Of a stretch of 64,000 nucleotides of DNA, positions 35,891 to 49,040 are shown piece by piece (positions within the stretch are counted from its first letter, which is position 1; each line of letters begins with the position of its first letter). This DNA is from Symbiodinium natans (Eukaryota > Sar > Dinophyceae > Suessiales > Symbiodiniaceae). The notes beneath the pieces were generated by a model, which was not told the DNA's origin, did not search any database, and saw only the letters and a list, made by a program, of their open reading frames with translations. Position numbers and translations under genes: made by a program. Where the stretch lies: NCBI GenBank assembly GCA_905221605.1, contig CAJNDS010002504.1, positions 188,001-252,000 on the forward strand. Direction: 5' to 3'.

Positions 35891-38800
35891 GAAAGAGAGA
35901 GAGAGAGAGAGAAGGGAGGGGAATGTGGGGGACTGGGAGGGGATGGGAGGAGAGGAAGGAAGAGATGCGATGAAAGAAGATCGGACTGTTTCAGGTGTAG
36001 GGTTCAGTGGTAGGGCTCAGGACGCAAGGCCACAAAGCAAAGGGTGCGAAGTATTGCCCCACAAGTCGAAAGTTTCTAGTTCTTCTATTTCACCTTCGTA
36101 AAAGGCTTCCAAAGTCCAAGTTGACGACTTGAAATCCTGCAACAGCCAATTTCCAAACTCAATTCTTCCAAAATCTTCAAACTTGAGTTTGGCTCAGAGC
36201 TCCAACCGTGCCACATCACACCAATCCTGAAAAATCCACACATCGTGTGCCTGCCGCGAGGCGTTGTAGGCCTCCAGAGCTACGATGTGGATTTCATGAT
36301 ATGGTGCTGCGCGCCTACGCCATCGGGGTAAGGAAATTGGGCCTAATTCGCCTCGGCTTCTGAAACCGATGCCGTGGGGGGGTTCCGCCTCTGGGCGGCT
36401 CCAACAACCTTCCTGAAACCCCACCTGAAACCTTTCCTGGGGGACATCCTGCCCCTGCTGGGACCTTGCCTAGGACAACATCTGCGATTGTACTACTTCA
36501 CGCTTTGACCAAGCCCAGCAAAGCGATGCTCGAAGGAGGGCATTCAATTCCCAGCCACTCCAGGAAGTTGTCCCACTTCACTTGTCCTGCACCCATTAAC
36601 CTGGAGCTAAACCCCTGAAGCTAGCTACATCCGTGCCCCTAGCCAGTGCCTCTTGGTAACTCTCAGCTTCAGGGTCCAGCATAAGTGTAAGCTGCGGAAC
36701 GTCCGCGGCTGCCTCTGCCAACGATGCTTGGATTTGCGGTTTAAGGTGTGAGTGAGTGAGTGAGTGAGTGAGTGAAGGGGTGGAAGGTTCAAGATTCTCA
36801 ATGCTTGAGGCTTCAGAGCTTGGGAGCTCAAACCCACCAACACCTGGATGTCCGGGTACTCATAGAAGCGCAGCTTCTTCGGGTCGGGCGCCGGCCTGCG
36901 TTTCTTCAAGGACTGGGGGCTTAGAGATGTCAGTTTGCGCCAGGATCGAACATGTCGCAAACTTGACGGCAAAGCTTCTCCTAAGCCTTGCTTCTTCCAA
37001 GGAGGGAACCGCGTCAGTTCAGCAGCATCTTTCCACATGTTCCCTTCGGGTTGATGGCTTATATAGGGCTCAACTAGCCGACTAACCCTCCAAAGGGCCA
37101 GCGGGGCCTGATGAAACGCTTCGGGACCTCCGCCGACGACCAGCAAAGCCTGAATCTAGCCGGTGAAGGTTCGGGCTCAAATCTTCCAGTGTCAAAAAAT
37201 TGCAGGCAGCCAGAAAGGGCTCGGATTTAATCCAAAAAATCTCCCAGACGACTATGTCCGCTCGGGAAGGTCCGCGGCTGTTGCTAGCCTAGCAGAAACC
37301 TGGCCCCAGCCTGCAAAAGCCTTCTTGTTAACATTGTTAACGAAAGGCGCAGCTAAAGAAGGCACTGATCCGAGCCACTGCAGCGCCAGAATGAACGCGG
37401 CATGGCTTGACATGGGCTTGGGGCTCCGCGGGCTTTTGGGGACATGAAAGCTTGTTTAAGCATAGAATTTGAGGGATCTAGAAGGCGATTCGAAGGCGTC
37501 ATATCACCAAGCATGTGATCTACTCAGAGAGTGGGGCTGCAGATTCTGCTTGAGGATCTCAAGGTTTTGGATTGAGGGGTTTAGGCTGTTTAGGATTTAA
37601 GGCTCAGAGCTTTGGGTTCAGATTTGGTTGTTGCGGTGCTTTGAGCGTGGCTACGTGCGCGACCGACATTGTAATGTGGCAGCGTGGCACGAGGGATCAT
37701 ACAACAGCGTCCAGGACTTACGCTTTCGGGTGCAGGGTCTAGGGGGCAGAGCAATACGCTCGCTGCGGCTATAGGGATCGTGGCAACCTGACTATCGCAT
37801 CTGTTGTCGTTGCTTCTTTGGGTTTCAACCATAAACACAGAGAATACGCCCTTGTGAGCTCCAGCAGAAGCCACTCAGGGAGCCCGAGAAATTCAGCCAA
37901 ACTCCTCGGCGATCGATCTCAGATCAGTGCAATACGGTGCCAAGAAGGGGGGTTTGAAGTCGTTGGATGATGTTGCAAAAGTCCTGGGTAGCACACTTGC
38001 TGTATGAGACACGACACTAAATAACCACCGGTAGTAGAAGGCTTCTGGAATTGGCTGAGCTGAACAGTGCTGTCAAGGAATCGATGCCAACGCCAAACCT
38101 CCAAAGCCCTAACCACCCAATTCCAAAAGCACCCTCAACTCCGGGGCGAGTTGCGTGCAGACGAGATCATGAAGAATGGGAATTCTGACGCTCGTGTGTT
38201 CTGCCGTGTCGTTCTGGACAAGCTGTGTTGTGCTTTGCAAGGCCACATGGAGGTATAGGTCTCAAGGATGGGGTCAGACAACTGGCAACAAGGTTTTCAC
38301 TTGAGGTTACCACTTACCTTGCAACAACACATGAACATAAACTTGCCCAAGCTCCCCAATCGTTCAGAATTCCACGACGCCCAAATGGTGAACTTCAAAC
38401 CCTTTAGCCCTCAGCGCTAAACTGTCCAACACATGGGTTCACTGCAGCCCAGCCAAGACGTTCATGTTTTAGTGCTTCTGGCGTGTTCCGCCCGACAGGG
38501 TGGCGCAGCCGCTTTCTACACCGAGGACCGACGCGTGGAAGATGCCCAAGACATGTCCCCTGAACCTAAAACCAACACCAAATGCTGAACAAATGCTGAA
38601 CATCCACCAGGTCATGAGGAAAGCAATGAACAGCCGGATCTCAAGTTGGGATTCAAGTACTAGTAGGAACGGTTTGGGGTTTGCTCCCCAGAAAAGAGTG
38701 GGCCGCGGTGGCTGGATAAGCGGGCCGCGGCGATGCGACCTGGGCACCCTTCATGGCCCCTGGGGCAGATTGGCATTCGGGCCGAACAGTGGGCTCACTG

Positions 38801-40015
38801 TAGTGCTTTTGTCCTGGCTCGGTCGGATGGACGGCTGCAAACCGCTCCCAGTGGTTCCCTTCATCAATGAGATGGGGAGAGGGATACTGCGCGGATGAGG
38901 AACCATTGGGCCACCATCAGCGAGCCGGTTTTTCAGAAGATGTTAATTTGAAGCTGCTCGACCTGTCGGGTGTCTCAACACTGTCGTTTGACTGGCTTCG
39001 TAATGGAGCAGGGAATGAGCACACGGCGAATCACGGCGAGGTCCCGGGCGCACGTTGGCCATCCTTGGCCCGCAAACCCTGGCCCACCGCGTCATTGCAG
39101 ACACGGGGTCGTCCGGGTGACAATCTCACGCCAAGTGCAACCCACCCTCGCACGACTGATCCAGCCCGAAGACACACAAAATGCGGCGGCTGTCGCACGC
39201 AAAAACTGGGTGCCGCGGAGAAAACGACGGCTTTTTCCGCAAGCGAGAAGCTATTTTTGCGAGGGACAAGATACCCACGTGCCGAGACGGCACGGCCAGA
39301 ATGTTCATAAACAAGCTCGGGATACAAGAGACGTGTTGACTGTCGCCAATAAAATGAAAAATTTGCAGTGCTTGCCCCGAACCTAGCATCTACAAGTGAG
39401 ATGACATTGAGACTTTGCTTGCGTGACAAAATGCATATGCACCGAGACTTGTGTGCCAGCACGCACAAGCGTCAGAAATAAGAGGGGCAAAGGAAAAGGC
39501 AGGAACCCAGCAGCCAGAAAGATTCCCCATCCGACCCAGGAGGAAGGAAGGGAGCCATGAAGGGAGCCACAACGGGAACCATGATGGGAAGGAAGCGACG
39601 GCCCACGGCCCACCCACCCTGGAGCCAAACGGAGCCGTGAAGGGCCCAAGCTCGGGGCCACCACGGCCCACCTTTTTCTGAGGACAGAACCCCAAACCGT
39701 GCCTTCTATGTTGATGGGCTTTCACATTTAGTTCATGCCTTTCAAACATAAACTCAAGAACATGTATTCAAACTTAACCGACTGATGGCGAAAAACTATT
39801 CCAGGCCGACCCTAAAGAGCGCTCGAGCAAGGTCTCAGTTCCTCGGGCTGGGAGCAGCCTGGCGGTGCAAGACTCCAGCATTTCTTTGCTCGAAGCCGCC
39901 AGGTGAAGGGCCCCGCTCGCAGATGAACCATTGACCGATTTAGGGTTTTACTGCAGGGTAGGGTACGAGCACTGGCACACTTCCGGAGGGCATTGAGAGG
40001 GGTCAGCTTCGCGAC
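34661..40015. other. unassigned region with a few - strand exon candidates
   Basis: Exon candidates with AG acceptor and GT donor: 36844-36895 (PAPDPKKLRFYEYPDIQ) and 35238-35282 (VVLGADMHSALKFFK). A further one near 36255-36320 reads PYHEIHIVALEAYNASRQAH, and one near 37000-37050 reads NMWKDAAELTRFPPWKK. They look like parts of one or more multi-exon genes read on -, but I recognise no family. Simple repeats: (GA)n at 35837-35911 and (GAGT)n at 36748-36774. Confidence 0.35.
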
Positions 40016-43000
40016 CTCTTCTCCAGGGACGCTGGGCTGGAGAGGGCGACACTTGTTAACAATCTCTTTGACAACCCGCAAGCGATCTGCAAACTAGGTC
40101 CGTTCACATTTGTGAGGTTAGGGAGAGCGTGGAGCTGAAGGGGAAGAGGTTTAAGAACAGTCACCATATCTAGAAGAAAGAGGCCAAGGAATTTCATGAG
40201 TCGCGCGTAACTGACAAGTTTGGGGATGTTGGGCTCAGCCTCACAACGGGCTTGGGGCTTGGGGCTTTCGGCGTTAAGGCTGGAGGGTCTTTCTCTCAAG
40301 GGATTCGCTCACTCCTCGGCCGAGGATGATCCTCAACTCACCGACTAAGCAAGGGGGAAATCAGTGCTAGGTGTGAATGAAACTGGCAAGAATGGATCCA
40401 GGCAAACAGGCTTCCACAACCTTCTGGAATGCTGGAATGGAGCTTCCAAACGTCAGAGAGAGACGGTTTGAAGCCGTCGTCAAGAAGCCTGTCTGCTGGA
40501 GAGCACCATCTTCCCTCGAGCACAAGTTGTGCTGGCTGGCACTTGCAGTATGCCTTAGACAAGGATAGAAATGGCGAAAAAACGCTAAAATCCGAGATGG
40601 CATAAGTGAATCCCTCTTGCTCTCTAGCCTGTCTTGTCACGTAGAGATACGGTTCTGCACGTGCCCGGAAGTTCATCTTCCATAACCTCGTGAACCCCGA
40701 AGCAAGGGTTCAAGATTCCAATTGACAAACATATCATAGCATTGCAGTCTGGACGAAGTCAGCTTTGCCTCCATCACTCTACCTGAGCGGTTCGGCGCTT
40801 CAGAGTCTCCAGAGGCCGGCTACTGAAGGGGAACTCCCTTGATCGATTTGGGAAGGAAATGAAGGAACACCCCCCAACCCCGAACCAGGGCTGCGACAAT
40901 GTCGATCTTCGGCGCCTGGAGTTTGGATAGTTTTGGGAATTGGCACGACTAGTGCAAGAAGTTTGGGCTGATCGCAGCTTCAGCACTACGCAGTAGGGTG
41001 CTGGGCTTTGGGCCAACAGCTCTTGAAGCAATGCTCCAGGCCATGGGCGAAAAACAAAAAAAAACGACGAGGGCTCCTCGGTCTTCGTGGGAGGGCCCAG
41101 ATCGATCTCTTTCGCGAGCCCAGTGAGGTCCACCTGGGCCACGCGCGGGGAAACGGTCTTAGTGACAAGGGGTGCTTCTGGCTCGAGGATTGTGGGTTGT
41201 AGCTAACTTTGTGGCTTGAAAGTCTTGGGGCCCCGTAGCTTCTCCTCGACTTTGCCTGGAAGGCGCTGCTTAGATGTCCCTTGCATACACCGAGCTCCAG
41301 GGAGCAAAACTACTGCCACAGGCTGCTCGCCTTCAGTACTCCCTCCCACTCCCCTGTCACTCGCCAAACGAGCGCTCTCCCGAGCCATGGTTTGAAAATG
41401 ACATGCAGGCTTGATCAATGTTTTTCTGCCACTCCAAGCAAAGCAAGCACGTCAAGCAGTTTGCCTTACAGATGCACTTCCTGCCCTGGGGTTGGGATTT
41501 GAGACGTTGTTAGGTACCCTTAAGCAACCAGTAAAACCTGAGTTCATGCACATCCCATGCATAGAAGTGCAATCCGTTGCACCTTTCCGTTCAAGATGTC
41601 GCTGGTGATCTTCTGCACGTCCAGACTGGGCACGGCTGGGAACGGCTGGGCATGGCCCGTGTCGAGCTGCGGAATGAAACTCAGCAGGTCCAAGCCCAAG
41701 GAAACCCAAGAAAACTCAGAAAACTCCAGGAAATCCAACTGAGCAGCAAACTCCCAAGTTCCAGGTTCCAGGGATGTAACATCTACAGCGACACGTTTAC
41801 AAGCGATCCTGAGCACATCGGAAGGCCTTCCCACGTCAATCTTGCTGATGGCTTGCTCCACACGGCTGATGACCTGACGGCATTTGAACTAGACAGTCAG
41901 GGCTTCGAGATATGTGGGAAGTTTATTTCGCCGCTGGCGGTCCCAGCTTTGAATAATTCTCTACGATTTGACTGAACCAAACTTAACCCATCCAAACCAA
42001 ATTTTCTCTCACACCTTACCCTCCACAAGGCTCAAGGGTTTTCATTCTGAGACAAGCTGCAATCATGGCGGGCGCCAACGGATCAGCCATACTTGTGTTT
42101 TGTGCCCATGGTTTCCTTGCAGCTGCTGGTCCCGGAAACGAAGACAGAGCAGTAGACTCAGTAAACAAAGCGGCAGGGACAGCGGTGGGAGTGGCATGGA
42201 CAAGCACCAGGACGGCCATCCCAGAAGACAGGGCAGCAACCGGAGCGCAAGGCCGAAGGACCCTTGAGCTCAAGCTGGGGAGCACAAAGCCCAGGTCCGC
42301 TCGGCAGTATGGCCACCAGGCAAGGCATACTGGTCGATGTGAGGAGGGCACGAAGCCACGGGGCCCCTCGCCGAGTCAGGACCCTCATGGCGTCCTCATG
42401 GATGGAGCTAGTTCTCGGAAGCCCACGAGCCCCCGAAAGCACACAAACAACAAGATGAAGTCGGGGCTCAGAAGCCTGCGGATCAGCTGATGGCAGAGCA
42501 TCATCGTCAGTGGCCGCAGGAGCACTGCAAAAGCACTGCAACTCAAGAGCCTGTCGAGGCACGGTTCGGGAAGGGGGAGCAGTCAAGACCGAGCTGGTCT
42601 GCCAAGCTGGGGTTGAAACGAGACCCGGAAAGCCCTGGCTGGGACGGATCCGGCAAACTAGGTAACTAGTCGGCATGCACCGCCTCAGTTCCCGGCTTCA
42701 TGGAGGGGAAGGCACATCAGTGCAACTTGGAAATCGTGTAGAAGGCACGGAGGGGGGGGGGTTGTAGCGAAGACGACTGGCACAGACCGACTACGTACGC
42801 TCCTGTCCTTGGGTCACAAAGCGGAGGCTGGAAGGCGGTGCTTTGCGGTAGCCGCCGTAAACTTGCATGGTCTATGTATGGCATCAGCGCAGGGTTGTCC
42901 TGACCCAGCAAGCTGATATCGGTAACCGCGCTTAACGGAGCACATCCTTGTAACCGCCGTTCTGATTGTGTTGAACTACGCCAAAAGTAACTCTGTTCTG

Positions 43001-43432
43001 GTCGCTTGAGGCACCACGACAGCTGTCTTCTTCACCTTTTTTTCTGCGAGCATGGCACCCCGAACTGGCCGTCCAAAGGGGGGCCGTTTGGCAGACACCA
43101 TGCTTGCAGGATCTTGCAGGGTAACTTGCAGACTGCCCAAAAAGCCTCCGAGGATGCTCAACTCACTCAACTCAGGATGCTCAACCCGCGCCTTGGCGGC
43201 GTTGTCACTGGCCGTGTCTGCCAACTGGTGAACCTTTTGGGGGTGAAACGGGGGCTCATTTAGGAGGATGGGGTTCCGGGCTTTCAGTCCTTGCCCGGCT
43301 CCGGGCTTCCCCAGGTGAGTTTTCAAAAAGTTCATCGGAGCCTCGGTGCCTCGGAGCCTCGGAGCCCCACAGAGGTCCCACCATGCGCCGAAAGGCCTTG
43401 GCTTTGTCGGAGATCTTGCGAGCTGCCATCTC
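40016..43432 (-). CDS. exons of an unrecognised multi-exon gene or genes
   Basis: Six - strand exon candidates fit codon phase and splice signals. They are 43382-43432 (ARKISDKAKAFRRM), 41801-41865 (VEQAISKIDVGRPSDVLRIA), 41583-41625 (LDVQKITSDILNGK), 41080-41133 (VDLTGLAKEIDLGPP), 40165-40239 (EPNIPKLVSYARLMKF) and 40016-40086 (RLRVVKEIVNKCRPL). Donors are GT except a GA at 41080. The segments are helical and charged. Phases show that further exons must lie between them, so I cannot assemble a protein or assign a function. Another - strand segment at 42995-43110 (MVSAKRPPFGRPVRGAML) may be a first exon. They could belong to one gene or several. Confidence 0.4.
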
Positions 43433-43559
43433 CTGTACAGTTTCAGAGGGTTTGACACTCAGGGAATGGTCTAGATTTCGAGGTGGAGCGTGCCAAGCGA
43501 CCTGTCATGACCTGACCCTCAAGGGGTTCCACCAGCCGCATGAAGCCTAGGGCTTAAGG

Positions 43560-44560
43560 TGCCCCAACATCCCATAGCTTAATCTTCTAAGCTGTGTCCC
43601 ATCTGCCATATAAGCGCCATGCGCACTCCAAATCACGAACGGCGACACTCTCCGACTCAACAGACGTTTCTTTCTGGCTTTGTTCGGAAGATCTCGCTTT
43701 TCTCAATAGGTCTACGAAAACATCCGTATGTCTTGAAGTTTGGTGTGCGTGCATAGCACAACAGAACTGTTATGTTACATATCCGGTAGTACATCAAAAA
43801 CAAGATGGTATTTTATCTCTCAAACATTCCATGTTCTCTGCTGGCACCTGAAGAAAATTTGATGATGTTGTATACTCGTCCATAAATATGTGTGATGCAG
43901 TAAGGGTATACAACATACAGCCTATACTACAAGCGCATGACAAAATGCAAATGAATTAGAGTGTATGTACATACTAACGTTGCTACTTCTTTGTTACTCC
44001 CTATACAGTAAACTATCTGCAAAAATTCCCATCAGTGTCATTGAGCATTGTCCAAATTTTAAGCATGTTTATGCAAAGCGTTCAAATAAGGCCTAAGATT
44101 CACATCGATCAACAGCATGCATAAATGGTTGTTGTGGGTTGGTTTAGGGTTTAGGGTTTTAGGGTTTAGGGCTTTAGGGTTTAGGGTTAGGGTTTAGGGT
44201 TTAGCGTTCAGGGTTTAGGGTCCGGGGTTCAGGGTTTCGGGTTTAGGTCTTAAGGTTTAAAGTTTAGGGGTGAGGGTTGGTATAGGGGAGACCGTAGACG
44301 ATGGGAGGGAAGGAAACGCACACTGAACAACCATATATACGCATGTGAATAAGACGTAATACCAGCCGCAGAAATCATGCATACTATGAAACTTTTCACA
44401 GTCCTTATACATACATTCCGTACACAAAATACATAACAATAGCTATAGAGAGTCATTTAATATATATATATATATACATACATATATATTATATGTATAT
44501 GTGTATGTGCATGCGTGCTGTCAATACTTTTCGTTCATTCCAGAACTACACTTGCAAAAA
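43560..44560. other. AT-rich island containing a telomere-like tract
   Basis: About 1 kb of AT-rich sequence in an otherwise balanced region. It ends with (TA)n at 44460-44495 and contains about 12 TTTAGGG-type units at 44136-44256, some with an extra T or a substitution. No protein or RNA gene recognised. Confidence 0.7.
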
Positions 44561-46584
44561 TTGTGATATTCCTGTACTGTACTGTACTTAAAATAGAGGC
44601 CTAACAACGCTTGACTGAAACAACGTTTGCATGACGGAGCCGAGAAGATTCAAATGGGGAAACTTCTTGAACGTAAGCTGGCACAGCTGATTGCCCCCCC
44701 CCCCCGCCCCCCCCGCCCCCCCCCACACCCCGATTGCAACACAACGGCCTGCATGTCGGCTTGGGACATGACTCAAACATGCATACGGAAGCCTCAAGTT
44801 GCTTCCTTCCTTCCTGCCTCCCATGCTTCCTTCCCCAGTTCCTCACTTAAAACTGACCCAAAACAATGGAAAAAACATGGGCATAAAACGAAAAAAGTCC
44901 TCAAACAACTTGAGAATTCCGTGTGCAAATCTGCAGTTTGCCGGGGGCCGCACCAGAGCCTCCAGCAGCTTTCCCTCTTTGCCCCGCAGCCTCGGGAAAG
45001 GGCCGAGGGTACCGGGGTTGTAATGCTTAGGGTTGGGGCCTCAGATGCGTCAAGGCTTGAGATCTCTTTTTGAGATGCTTTAAGGCTGGTTCAAGGTTAC
45101 TCCGACGATGGGAACACACTTGATGCGCCAACAATCATCATCATGTACTGTCTTTTAGGTCGTTCCCCCACATTACTAAGCAACCTCGCCCTGAATGCCA
45201 ACCGCCAAGGGTGGAACTTCAGCAATTCTTTCTCGAGACGATTCACGCCCTCCTTCACCTTGGCGCGAGAGCTGCGGTTCGGGAAGCAAGTATCAGCAGG
45301 GGCTTCAGCCCAACAGTTGGGGAGCTTAGCTTGGTCACACTGTGTATTATTGTGGAAACCTTATTACTCACACTCTTGCTTTCAGCAGTGGCGCTGCTTG
45401 ACCCTCACTGTTCCTCCCAAGGCCCAACGGCTGCCTGAGTAGCGCAACACTCGAAAACCTTGCGACCCCTTAACCAGCATTAATCCACCCAAACCACCAA
45501 AAGCAACCATGTCATGTCATGAGCCCCTGGCGGTAGCATTGGCTGGCAACTCATCATTGGACCGACGCCGGACTGGGCAGCAGGTTCAGGTGACAAGTGC
45601 CTAACCAGTGTTAGTCTGGAGTCGAGGGAAATATAGGGAGAGGGGAGGTTTGCAGACCTGCACTACAAGTTTATCATGGGCTTAAGTGCTGTCAGCTACA
45701 GTAAGCCTTCTAAACAAAGCATGCCCTTGCTAGATAACGCACGGGAAAAAGCGATAGCAGACTTGACATGCACTCCATGATCTCCAAAAGCACTCCAAGA
45801 CCTCCGGAAACACTGCGCGCGTGCGGGACCGAAGCGGGAGCACCATTTGGAACACGGCGAAACACAAATGGACGCGCGAAGAGAACGCACACGACAGCCC
45901 GAGGGGCAGGACAGTGCGCCCCGCCCACGTTTTCGCGACAATCCCCGAAAAGTGCGCAAGACCTGGGAACGCGATTTGGATCACAGAGGCACGCAGGACC
46001 ACGGCGAGAGGGCGATTTGTCACGTGACGATGACACCGAAACCCAAAGGCCATGCCCAAGTGAGAGCGCGACTTGGACCCAACTGGCAAAGTGTTGCCAC
46101 TGTGTTTGGGGAGACGGAGACGGAGGGAGAGAGAGAGGGAGGGAGCAAAAAAGAAAGAAGTATGTATATATATGCATATACATATATGGGTCACCGCCTC
46201 AGCGGTTCCCCTGGGTTTGTGCACATTCCCTTGCAACCATCCAACCATTAAACCAGTCGTTTTCGTGAAACTTATCGAGCCCGTTCTAGAATTTGAGATG
46301 CATGTTCTAGGCACTCAAGACAGATGATGGGTTCGCCTGAGAAAATACCCACTCGACGGGCGTTTTGAGGGGGCGTTTTTGGGGGCTCCCTCAACCCTTG
46401 CAGGTTCTGATCGACGGCAATTTTCATTGAAAAAACACAAACTTCCAACAAAAAAACAACATGTTTTTGTTGAAAAACATTCGTACTAGCAGCAGTAGTG
46501 CTAGTAGTTGCCGTAGTAAGTGTAGCCGCAACAGCAGTAAAAGTTGTACTAGCAGCGCATCTGTAAGGTTTAGGACGGCGACGC
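44561..46584. other. no gene identified
   Basis: Non-coding on both strands as far as I can see. A C-rich run lies at 44694-44732. Frames at 45710-46327 on both strands are not protein-like. Confidence 0.4.
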
Positions 46585-47448
46585 CATGTCTAGCTTATCA
46601 CTCTCCGCCTTCACAGTTCCTGGGTAGCAGATGGAAATACACCGCCAAAGACCTAGCCCTCCCACGGGAACTCGCCAGAGCATCCTAGTTAAACTAGGCC
46701 CCACGCATTCCTCGCGCAAGTCATCCACCTTCACGCTTCTCACGATCTCAATGCCTTGGCAACGTGCTGTTTTAGAATTCGGGGAAAGGCTTGTGGAGTT
46801 TTCCAACACCATCCACCATAAACCACAAGATATAGAAGCCTCTGCAGAAGGATTCCCATGATGAAATCCGAAGTTTGCGGTCCGCGAACCAAAGAGTGCC
46901 AAAAAGTCGTCGAAGTTTAGGATTTTAGGCGGGTTTCACGTTTTGGCATGACTGCCAGATACTGCCAGGACATCAAAAGACACCCGTACTCAGCCTCGAA
47001 GATCCTCGAAGGCTTGAGTGCCGCGCCATCATTGGACATTGTTGACAACCATCCTTCGATCGGCTTTGTGATGCGGACCTGGCAACAAGCAGCCGCACAA
47101 ATCTTTTCGTATGCTGGACACTCTTGTCGGAATTCTTGTCCCTCAAAAGCCCTGACCACGGAATCACTCAAAAAACTCTGGGACCTTGAACCCTACTGGT
47201 AGGCTCTCCAATGCCTCACCTCGCTGTGCACAAGCGCCCCAAAAGCAAAGCGGCACAGCAAGCCATTCAAAGTCCGAGGCGACCTCCGCAAGCAAAGCCC
47301 CAATTACCCCCATCCCCGAGCTGAAGACCCGAGGCGTCCCCGAAATAATCCTGGAAGGGCCTTGAAACTCCTTTTGAACCCAGAGGCGCACCCGCCGGCC
47401 CCTCACTTCAGAGACGTAGATGCGCGTATCCTGCCTCACCACCGCAAC
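46585..47448 (-). CDS. SH3-like-domain protein, partial, multi-exon
   Basis: Two exons rebuild a small beta domain. Exon 47371-47448 reads VAVVRQDTRIYVSEVRGRRV and exon 46995-47078 reads VRITKPIEGWLSTMSNDG, joined in phase over a 292-nt intron with a GA donor. The pattern GRRVRL...VRIT.P.EGWLS....DG resembles an SH3-like repeat that I associate with dinoflagellate proteins; I name no family. Two further exons, 46705-46754 (GIEIVRSVKVDDLREEC) and 46585-46619 (TVKAESDKLDM), follow downstream, but phases show at least one missing exon between. Neither start nor stop was located. Function is unknown. Confidence 0.45.
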
Positions 47449-47744
47449 CTGGCCATTTGTTGAAAATTTTAAGGCCTGCACCACGGACTCATCTAGAGCT
47501 CTTCTTGCTGGTGTAGACTTTATGGGGTTAGGGGAAGGCGGCTAGGGTTTGTGGGGGCAAGCTTCCCCCTGCATCCTCACGCCAAGATCTCAAAACTTCC
47601 CGGGGCCAAGCCTTGAGCATGAAAATACGCTCGCTACGCAAGGGTCCCGAAAGAGCACGTTGCGGGCTGGGAATTTTGGGTAGCTAGGAATTTGGGGTAG
47701 CTAGAGGCTGGGGGCTCGATGCTGTCTGGTCGTCTGGCCACGGG

Positions 47745-47945
47745 GTGAAGGCCGAATCAGGGGAACAGATTCCGAGACCGGAAGGGCCGAATCAGAGACC
47801 AGGAGAGGGGAATCCGAGACCAGCAGGGCACCAGACTCAGAGACCAGGCAGCCAGATTCCGAGACCAGACATGGGATTCAGAGACCAGGCTCCCAGATTT
47901 CGAGACCAGACACGGGATTCAGAGACCAGGCTCGCCGAATCAGGC
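47745..47945 (+). repeat. left inverted array of a GATTC-GAGACCAG repeat
   Basis: Eight copies of a 14-nt core, GA(T/A)TC(C/A)GAGACCAG, at spacings of about 20-28 nt. It is the reverse complement of the core at 50090-50320. Confidence 0.85.
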
Positions 47946-49040
47946 ACCCGACCGTCTCCAGCCGACCCGACCCACCCCACCGGCCCCTGACCCCTGACCA
48001 AGCAACCCACCCGACCAGACCAACCCAACCGGACCCAACCCGCCCGACAGCTCCGACCAAGCCGATCGACCCGACCAACCCAACCAACCCGACCAACCCA
48101 ACCCAAGCAGCCAGGGACCCTCAGCAGTGGGCGAAGCGACCGCAAGAGTGGACCAATGCATTCAGCCACCATGACGTACCCTCGTGGCAGAATGCTGTCG
48201 GTCCTGTGGCGTAGAAATAACCCGACCCAAGCAACCCACCCGACCAACCCGACCAACCAACCGGACCCGAGCCACCATGACGTACCCTCGTGGCAGAATG
48301 CTGTCGGCACAGTCCTGTGGCGTAGTAATAACCCGACCCGACCCACCCGACCGGCCCCTGACCAAGCAACCCACCCGACCAACCCGACCAACCCAACCGG
48401 ACCCGGCCCCGACCAATCCGATCGACCCGACCAACCCAACCAACCCGACCAACCCAACCCAAGCAGCCAGGAACCCTCAGCACTGGTCGAAGCGATTCAG
48501 CCACCATGACCTACCCTCGTGGCAGAATGCCGTCGGCACGGTCCTGTGGCGCAGTTATAACCCGACCCGACCCACCCGACCGGCCCCGAGCAGCACCGTG
48601 GGCCCACCCGACCGACCCGACCGACCCAACCTGAACTGTGACACGACCGAGCCGACCAAGCCGACCGACCCGACCAGACCAATGCAACCGGACCCGACCC
48701 ACCCGACCACCCCGACCAAGCCGATCGACCCGACCAACCCAGCCAACCCGACCAACCCAATCCAAGCAGCCAGGGACCCTCAGCAGTGGGCGAACCGACC
48801 GAACCATGACGTACCCTCGTGGCAGAATGCTGTCGGCCGACCCGACCCACCCGACCGGCCCCTGAGCCCTGACCAAGCAACCCACCCGACCAACCCGACC
48901 GACCCGTGACCCGACTCACGACCGAGCATCCGGCCCCAAAGGAGTCTACCTGACCCGACCGCACCCGAGCAACCCCACGACCCGAACAGCACCGTGGGCC
49001 CACCCGACCGACCCGACCAACCCAACCCGAACTGTGACAC
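47946..49040. repeat. CCCGACC-type pentamer array with four inserted 55-nt units
   Basis: Long runs of ACCCGACC/ACCAACCCG words are punctuated by four copies of a non-repetitive unit beginning ATGAC(G/C)TACCCTCGTGGC (48170, 48280, 48505, 48806) and containing GCAGAATGC(T/C)GTCGG. The units are nearly identical, so they spread recently. Thr/Pro-rich open frames here are artefacts. Confidence 0.85.

Noticed and set aside
35805-36101. Arg/Glu-rich frames
   Set aside because: Translation of the (GA)n microsatellite.
47837-49003. Long Thr/Pro- or Gly/Val-rich frames on both strands
   Set aside because: Product of the CCCGACC satellite.
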